From NCBI GenBank assembly GCA_029859485.1, contig JAOUDB010000064.1, forward strand, positions 1 through 9,629: 9,629 bases of DNA. The letters are read 5' to 3'. The translations under genes were made by a program, and so were the position numbers. The stretch comes from Desulfuromonadales bacterium. GTDB taxonomy: Bacteria > Desulfobacterota > Desulfuromonadia > Desulfuromonadales > BM103. The notes beneath the pieces are model-generated. The model was not told where the DNA came from and made no database searches. It saw only the letters and a list, made by a program, of their open reading frames with translations. Below, piece after piece: positions 5,985-9,629 of this stretch; positions within the stretch are counted from its first letter, which is position 1; the number at the start of each line of letters is the position of its first letter.

Positions 5985-6605
5985 ATGGCAAAATTCACAG
6001 GTCCCAAAGGCAAGCTCGTCCGCCGTTTCGGCGTTAACATATATGTCAATCCAAAGTACGATAGATTACTTGAACGGCGCAGTCACGGCCCCGGTCAACA
6101 TGGCCCCAGCCAGATCCGGCGCAAGGTCTCCGAGTATGGGCAACAGCTGATCGAAAAGCAGAAGTTACGGCATACCTACTGCCTGCTGGAAAAACAGTTC
6201 CGCAGGTTGTTCCGCAAGGCCCAGCAGATGCGTGGCATTACGGGTGAAAATCTGCTGGTCCTTCTGGAGACCCGTCTTGACAGCCTGGTCTTTCGGGCCG
6301 GGTTCGGTTGCACGATCATGCAGGCGCGGCAGTTGGTGAATCATGGGCACATCAAGGTTAACGGCAAGAGGGTGGATATTGCTTCTTATCGGGTCAGGGT
6401 TGGCGATCAGGTTACAGTGCGTGACACGCTTGCGTCCAAAGCCCTGGCAACCCGTTACCTGATGGAGAATCCACGTTTTGCCGGTGCTGAGTGGCTCGCG
6501 GTGGATCGTGATGCGTTGAAAGTTTCGGTGAATCGTCTGCCGCAACGCGATGAGATTGACGCTAACGCTAACGAGCAGTTGATCGTCGAACTCTATTCCA
6601 AGTAA
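5985..6605 (+). CDS. rpsD: 30S ribosomal protein S4, cysteine-free N-terminal form
   Basis: The 206 residues match S4 end to end: MAKFTGPKGKL at the start, RRSHGPGQHG at 31-40, and the S4 RNA-binding domain at about 97-160 with RLDSLVFRAGFG, QARQLVNHGHIKVNGKRV and YRVRVGD. S4 binds 16S rRNA early in 30S assembly and helps decoding fidelity; in E. coli it also represses its own operon. The N-terminal region has no cysteines, so this is the zinc-independent type rather than the four-cysteine type known from Thermus. It stands alone between unrelated transporters instead of beside rpsM, rpsK, rpoA and rplQ, so a second S4 gene may exist elsewhere in the genome. GAGG lies ten bases before the ATG, a slightly long spacing. 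Only four bases separate its stop from the convergent permease gene. Confidence 0.97.
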   Translation: MAKFTGPKGKLVRRFGVNIYVNPKYDRLLERRSHGPGQHGPSQIRRKVSEYGQQLIEKQKLRHTYCLLEKQFRRLFRKAQQMRGITGENLLVLLETRLDSLVFRAGFGCTIMQARQLVNHGHIKVNGKRVDIASYRVRVGDQVTVRDTLASKALATRYLMENPRFAGAEWLAVDRDALKVSVNRLPQRDEIDANANEQLIVELYSK

Positions 6606-6609
6606 AGCT

Positions 6610-7542
6610 TTAGTTATGCTCGTGACGGACAAACGCGATCAGCCCTGCACAGGCGATGAGTATGCCAAGCACAGCAACCGCGTTTGGCAGGCTGGCTTGC
6701 AGGAGTAGCGCTTCTCCGGCCAGGGCAAAGATCACTTCGCTTGATTGAGTTGCATCAACAGCGGCCAGCTTGCTGGCATTGTCTGCGCCGTTGCGAGCAG
6801 AGAGAAAGAGCGAGGTGGCGATCACACCTGAAAAAAGGGCGACCAGGGCAACGTTGATAAACTGGCCCTGCGTAGGGATTGTTGCACTGGTGAAAGGGTA
6901 AAGCAGCAGCCAGAAAGGGAGGCTGCCGATAGAGAGCAGGAAAACTTTGACAAAGGTGTTGTCGAGCAGAGCAGTATCTAGTTTAGGTAAGCCTTTGCGC
7001 CCCTGCTTGGCTTCCCACACGAGTTGATTGCCGAGCGGGTAGAGGAATGCTGCGACAAGGACGGGCGAGGCCCCCAGGAGCAAAGTCGAGAGGTTTGCCG
7101 TTTCGACCTGGCTGATGTTGACAAGAAAAACTCCGCAGAAAACAATGGCCGCGTAACTCCAGATTTTTATAGAAAAGCTTTTCCCGAAGAGCATCAGCAC
7201 AAACAACGATGCGATGATCGTCATCTGCCAGGTGGTTGCCACCACCCAGCCCGGTGAATAATCTGCGGCAAAGCAGATCAGGGCGTAAAAACCGCCGAAG
7301 CCGATCGTACCGCTCACGACCCAGAAGAGTGCATTTTTCTTAAGCTCGGACAGAATCCGCTCGAAATATTCAGCACCTTTACAGGCTCTGAGTCCTGCGC
7401 CGAGAAATGCAATCATGTAGGCGTACCTGAGCGCCGCCGACCAGTACCAGTGGCCGCCTTCGAGACTCATGACTCTGTTCAGTATGAAGGTGGCGCTAAA
7501 GAACATACCAGCGGCCAGACCGAGGAGCATTAAACGGAGCAT
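6610..7542 (-). CDS. DMT-superfamily (EamA/EmrE-like) permease
   Basis: This 310-residue protein has about ten helices arranged as two similar halves, as expected for the drug/metabolite transporter superfamily. The first half runs to about 145, and a hydrophilic linker (175-195) precedes the second. It resembles the branch annotated as putative multidrug resistance efflux transporters, judged from FSATFILNRVMSLEGGHWYW near 15-34 and the overall size. The substrate is unknown and a drug-efflux role is not established. A short AAGG lies about five bases before the ATG. Its upstream gap contains a repeat-like inverted element and the 3' hairpin of the ZIP gene, so it probably has its own promoter. 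It ends four bases from the convergent rpsD stop, leaving no room for a separate terminator. Confidence 0.82.
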   Translation of the reverse strand: MLRLMLLGLAAGMFFSATFILNRVMSLEGGHWYWSAALRYAYMIAFLGAGLRACKGAEYFERILSELKKNALFWVVSGTIGFGGFYALICFAADYSPGWVVATTWQMTIIASLFVLMLFGKSFSIKIWSYAAIVFCGVFLVNISQVETANLSTLLLGASPVLVAAFLYPLGNQLVWEAKQGRKGLPKLDTALLDNTFVKVFLLSIGSLPFWLLLYPFTSATIPTQGQFINVALVALFSGVIATSLFLSARNGADNASKLAAVDATQSSEVIFALAGEALLLQASLPNAVAVLGILIACAGLIAFVRHEHN

Positions 7543-7592
7543 TGTGACCTTGTCCGTGGGTGTTATGGTTTCAAGTGAAAAGGCGAAGCGAT

Positions 7593-7665
7593 TTTACCAC
7601 AGAGACACAGGGAAGTTTAAAAAGAATAAAGTTCATTTCTTCGTGAGTTCTGTGTTTGCTTTGGG
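7593..7665. repeat. Imperfect inverted repeat of the ACCACAGAGACACAG type
   Basis: The left arm ACCACAGAGACACAG (7596-7610) faces a right arm that reads, on the other strand, CCAAAGCAAACACAG (7651-7665). The middle is A/T-rich. Sequences beginning ACCACAGAGACACAGAG and ending with a complementary GTGTCTCTGTGGT-like arm occur, as I recall, in many copies in Deltaproteobacterial and other genomes. This looks like a degraded copy in the gap between the two transporter genes. Copy number cannot be seen here. Confidence 0.4.
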
Positions 7666-7688
7666 TCAGGCAATCAACAAACTGACCC
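7663..7688 (-). terminator. Hairpin immediately downstream of the ZIP gene
   Basis: GGGTCAG (7663-7669) pairs exactly with CTGACCC (7682-7688) around a 12-base loop, starting one base after the ZIP stop codon in the direction of that gene. The following minus-strand bases are A-rich, not T-rich, so it may be a 3' processing or stabilising stem, or a weak terminator. Confidence 0.35.
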
Positions 7689-7689
7689 G

Positions 7690-8505
7690 CTATCCCAAAG
7701 CCACATCGAGGATCATCATGACCGAAAAACCGACCATGGTGGACATAGTGACCAGGTCTATATTTTGGTAGTTCCTCTGTGATTCAGGAATGAGTTCCTC
7801 GACCACGACAAAAATCATGGCGCCAGCGGCAAAGCAGAGTGCGTAGGGAAGAACCGGTTGCATGTAGATAACAAACAATGCACCGACGACTCCGGCGATT
7901 GGTTCGACCATGCCGGAGGCCTGGCCCATGAAGAAGCTTTTGCCTTTCGACATCCCTTCACGTCGCAGGGGCATTGATACGGCCGTGCCTTCGGGAAAGT
8001 TCTGAATGCCGATGCCGATCGCCAGAGCAATGGCGCCACCGATTGTGGCCGAAGGCAAGCCGGCTGCAACCGCACCGAAGGCGACTCCGACGGCCAAACC
8101 TTCAGGGATGTTGTGCATGGTAATCGCCAGCACCAGCAGCGTGCTTCTCTGCCATGAGGTTTTCACCCCCTCGCTTTTGTCCGTACTGAGGCCGGGGTGC
8201 AGGTGGGGCAGGAACTTATCGGTCAGGCGCATGAAAATCCCGCCACCCATGAAACCGATTGCGGCAGTCAGCCAGGGGATGTGCCCCAACTGTTCCGCCA
8301 TCTCTATGCCCGGTGCAAGAAGCGACCAGAAGCTGGCTGCGATCATCACGCCGGCAGCAAAGCCGAGCAGAGAGTCCATTAATTTAGGTTTTAAATCTTT
8401 GGTGAAAAAAACCAGAGAGGCCCCTGCGGCGGTGACGCCCCAGGTAAACAGAGTCGCAATAAATGCTTGTGTGACAGGACTGAATTGTAGAAAGAACTCG
8501 CTCAT
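7690..8505 (-). CDS. ZIP-family divalent metal transporter (GufA-like)
   Basis: The 271-residue protein has about eight helices and both metal-site motifs of ZIP transporters: HNIPEG at 131-136 and QNFPEG at 168-173, with further acidic residues at EP 201-202 and EEL 236-238. The short His-containing loop HLHPG lies at 101-105, between helices 3 and 4, where ZIP proteins usually have a variable metal-binding loop. Members import zinc, iron, manganese or other divalent cations into the cytoplasm; the metal is not readable from sequence. The start at 8505 is preferred because AGGGA lies about seven bases upstream; an in-frame ATG at 8571 would add 22 polar residues and overlap the promoter. It is divergent from the corrinoid adenosyltransferase gene. 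Confidence 0.92.
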   Translation of the reverse strand: MSEFFLQFSPVTQAFIATLFTWGVTAAGASLVFFTKDLKPKLMDSLLGFAAGVMIAASFWSLLAPGIEMAEQLGHIPWLTAAIGFMGGGIFMRLTDKFLPHLHPGLSTDKSEGVKTSWQRSTLLVLAITMHNIPEGLAVGVAFGAVAAGLPSATIGGAIALAIGIGIQNFPEGTAVSMPLRREGMSKGKSFFMGQASGMVEPIAGVVGALFVIYMQPVLPYALCFAAGAMIFVVVEELIPESQRNYQNIDLVTMSTMVGFSVMMILDVALG

Positions 8506-8550
8506 TATTGTTCCCTGATGATATGGATCGTGTGGGTGACGGTAGCAAAC

Positions 8551-8566
8551 TACTCGGAGTATTATA
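8551..8566 (-). promoter_or_regulatory. TATAAT box overlapping an 11-bp inverted repeat, upstream of the ZIP gene
   Basis: On the minus strand an exact -10 box TATAAT (8561-8566) shares one base with the perfect inverted repeat TACTC-G-GAGTA (8551-8561). The best -35 at 17-base spacing, GCGGCA, is poor. Transcription would start near 8554, inside the repeat, 49 bases before the ATG. A repressor bound there would block initiation, as metal-responsive repressors do; the regulator is unknown. Confidence 0.5.
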
Positions 8567-8676
8567 CCCAATCAAAATGTTTTTGCCGCGAAAGATTAAG
8601 TCGGACAGGTTCTTTTCGATCGACCCTTTTGTTCTCGTCAGGAACACGGTAAACTAGGTCAACAGGAGGACATTTC

Positions 8677-9255
8677 ATGCCGATACAACCGAAACCAATC
8701 AAAATTGACAAGCTCGAACCGAAAAAACCTCAGGGTCTGGTCGTGGTGATCACCGGAAATGGCAAAGGCAAAACAACCAGCGCCATGGGGATGGTGCTGC
8801 GCGCCAGCGGCCATGGCTTTAAAAGCTGCATCATTCAGTTTATGAAGGGTGATCTTTACACCGGTGAGTGGGATGGGATAAAGCGACTCGACGGACTCGT
8901 AGAGCTGCATGCCACGGGTATGGGCTTTTGCGGTATTCAAGGCAACACCTACACCCACGCAGAACATCGTGCCAGCGCCCAGGCCGCCATTGAACTGGCC
9001 ACGACAAAGCTGACCAGCGGCGATTATCAGATCATTATTCTGGACGAGATCAATAACGCCTTGAAACTCAAACTGGTCGATCTGGAGCAGGTGCTGGGTT
9101 TGATCAAGGCGAAGCCGGCGTTGGTACACATGGTGTTAACTGGAAGGAATGCCCATCCGGAAGTCATTGATCTGGCGGATACGGTCAGCGAAGTCTGCGA
9201 AGTCAAACACGCCTATCAGAAGGATATCGAACCTCAACCGGGGATCGATTACTGA
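8677..9255 (+). CDS. cobO: Corrinoid adenosyltransferase (CobO/BtuR type)
   Basis: This 192-residue enzyme transfers adenosine from ATP to reduced cobalt of corrinoids, forming adenosylcobalamin or its precursor, in biosynthesis or salvage. Visible motifs are the phosphate-binding loop GNGKGKTT at 27-34, QFMKG at 54-58, the acidic ILDE at 121-124 and TGRNAHPEVIDLAD at 155-168. The usual C-terminal corrinoid-binding tail is represented by EPQPGIDY. Length is typical. AGGAGGA lies six bases before the ATG, a strong ribosome-binding site. No other cobalamin gene is in the window, and no cobalamin riboswitch is recognisable in the 171-base upstream gap. The symbol is given for family type; btuR/cobA is the equivalent name in enteric bacteria. 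Confidence 0.93.
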   Translation: MPIQPKPIKIDKLEPKKPQGLVVVITGNGKGKTTSAMGMVLRASGHGFKSCIIQFMKGDLYTGEWDGIKRLDGLVELHATGMGFCGIQGNTYTHAEHRASAQAAIELATTKLTSGDYQIIILDEINNALKLKLVDLEQVLGLIKAKPALVHMVLTGRNAHPEVIDLADTVSEVCEVKHAYQKDIEPQPGIDY

Positions 9256-9280
9256 AGCCGAAAGAGCTCTAGAAAAGCAT

Positions 9281-9333
9281 CGGCAGGATCTGCCGCTGTT
9301 ACCGCCAGCCGATCGGCTGGTAGCCTTTCTCTC
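9281..9333 (+). terminator. Tandem stems downstream of cobO, second one inside the convergent gene
   Basis: CGGCAG-GAT-CTGCCG (9281-9295) is followed by the perfect 16-base palindrome CCAGCCGATCGGCTGG (9305-9320), which can fold as six pairs around GATC and is followed by a T/C-rich stretch (9326-9335). Together they could end cobO transcription, although the second stem lies in the last codons of the glycine-zipper gene and the T-run is interrupted. Confidence 0.3.
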
Positions 9334-9629
9334 TTAAGCAGATCTCAACAAAGCGGATGTAGACCTGGGTTGGTTCCGAGGAGTCGAAGGCGCCACTGAC
9401 CAAGGCTGCCGTGGCTCCCCCGGCGCCGCCAATCGCTGCTCCCCGTCCTGTACTGGTCCCCGAAGAAATTGCACCTGCGACAGCCCCGGTGGCACCGCCG
9501 ACCGCGCCGGCTTTGGCTGTTCTCTTGGCGAGTTCCTCACTTTTACCCGAGTTGGCTCCGCTGGCTTCAGCGGCCCGCATGCAGTCATCAATATCAGCGT
9601 TTGCCTGCTGTTGACCGACCATGCTCAGG
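9299..9629 (-). CDS. Glycine-zipper envelope protein, N-terminus beyond the window
   Basis: The visible 110 or so residues end with a stop at 9299 and the frame stays open to the right edge, so the start is likely outside. The ATG at 9622 gives 107 residues but lacks a signal peptide. The centre (about residues 38-79 from that ATG) is a Gly/Ala-rich hairpin with repeated GGATGAVAG-like small-residue spacing, typical of glycine-zipper membrane proteins and outer-membrane-associated lipoproteins. It is flanked by a helix with DDCMRAAEASGA and a C-terminal segment VEICLREKGYQPIGWR. The two cysteines (14 and 95) could form a disulfide that closes the hairpin. I infer that the missing N-terminus is a signal or lipoprotein signal. 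It converges on cobO, 43 bases away. Confidence 0.75.
   Translation of the reverse strand, partial: LSMVGQQQANADIDDCMRAAEASGANSGKSEELAKRTAKAGAVGGATGAVAGAISSGTSTGRGAAIGGAGGATAALVSGAFDSSEPTQVYIRFVEICLREKGYQPIGWR

Noticed and set aside
6557..6572. Short tandem GCTAAC repeat near the rpsD end.
   Set aside because: Only two units, encoding Ala-Asn-Ala-Asn in a variable C-terminal part of S4; expected by chance.
6165..6632. Minus-strand open frame of 155 codons across rpsD.
   Set aside because: It lies opposite a full-length ribosomal protein gene and no recognisable domain or ribosome-binding site supports it.
8006..8518. Plus-strand open frame of 170 codons opposite the ZIP transporter.
   Set aside because: Its product is rich in Pro, Ala and Met as expected for the complement of a hydrophobic protein gene; no domain is seen.
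8506..8676. Cobalamin or metal riboswitch in the ZIP/cobO divergent gap.
   Set aside because: No B12-box-like conserved block or other known riboswitch core was recognised in these 171 bases; only the promoter-like site for the ZIP gene is supported. A covariance-model search would settle it.
8659..9129. Minus-strand open frame of 156 codons opposite cobO.
   Set aside because: cobO has clear motifs and a strong ribosome-binding site; the antisense frame has neither.
1..9629. CRISPR array, tRNA, complete insertion sequence, phage genes or toxin-antitoxin pair.
   Set aside because: No regularly spaced repeats, cloverleaf-like sequences, transposase or integrase motifs, or paired small toxin-antitoxin genes were seen on either strand.

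Overview
The window reads as ordinary chromosomal DNA of a respiratory bacterium with many c-type cytochromes, most likely a Desulfuromonadales/Geobacterales-type organism. The support is an NrfD/HybB-type quinone-interacting membrane subunit next to a membrane HAMP protein carrying haem c motifs, a moderate G+C composition, and short dispersed-repeat-like sequences that I recall from such genomes. This placement is inference; no phylogenetic marker other than a ribosomal S4 protein is present.

Region 1 (1-2751, + strand) is a redox membrane module: a ten-helix NrfD/HybB-family protein, a membrane-anchored HAMP protein with two haem-binding motifs (CNECH and the unusual CX4CH) but no kinase or methyl-accepting output domain, and a small four-helix membrane protein. 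It is probably the downstream part of a larger menaquinol oxidoreductase cluster whose iron-sulfur and cytochrome genes would lie before base 1. A perfect 13-bp hairpin sits between the first two genes.

Region 2 (2790-5741, - strand) holds a secreted coiled-coil protein and, upstream of it, a four-gene run: LysE-family exporter, unknown single-helix membrane protein, class I glutamine amidotransferase, and GFA/CENP-V zinc protein. The last two overlap by one base (TGATG), so they are probably translationally coupled.

Region 3 (5742-6605) is the divergent lysE/rpsD intergenic region (243 nt, the longest gap) followed by a stand-alone rpsD on the + strand. This S4 lacks the N-terminal zinc cysteines and lies outside the usual alpha operon. 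Region 4 (6610-8505, - strand) has a DMT-family permease and a ZIP-family metal transporter, separated by a repeat-like inverted element and a hairpin. The ZIP gene has an exact TATAAT box abutting an 11-bp inverted repeat. Region 5 (8677-9629) has a corrinoid adenosyltransferase (+) converging on a glycine-zipper envelope protein (-) that runs off the right edge.

I found no CRISPR array, tRNA, rRNA, complete insertion sequence or recognisable riboswitch. Nothing here is clearly a new defence or mobile system. The most promising leads are the haem/HAMP protein without an output domain beside NrfD, the second-type S4 gene, and the conserved-looking but unnamed exporter/amidotransferase/GFA cluster.
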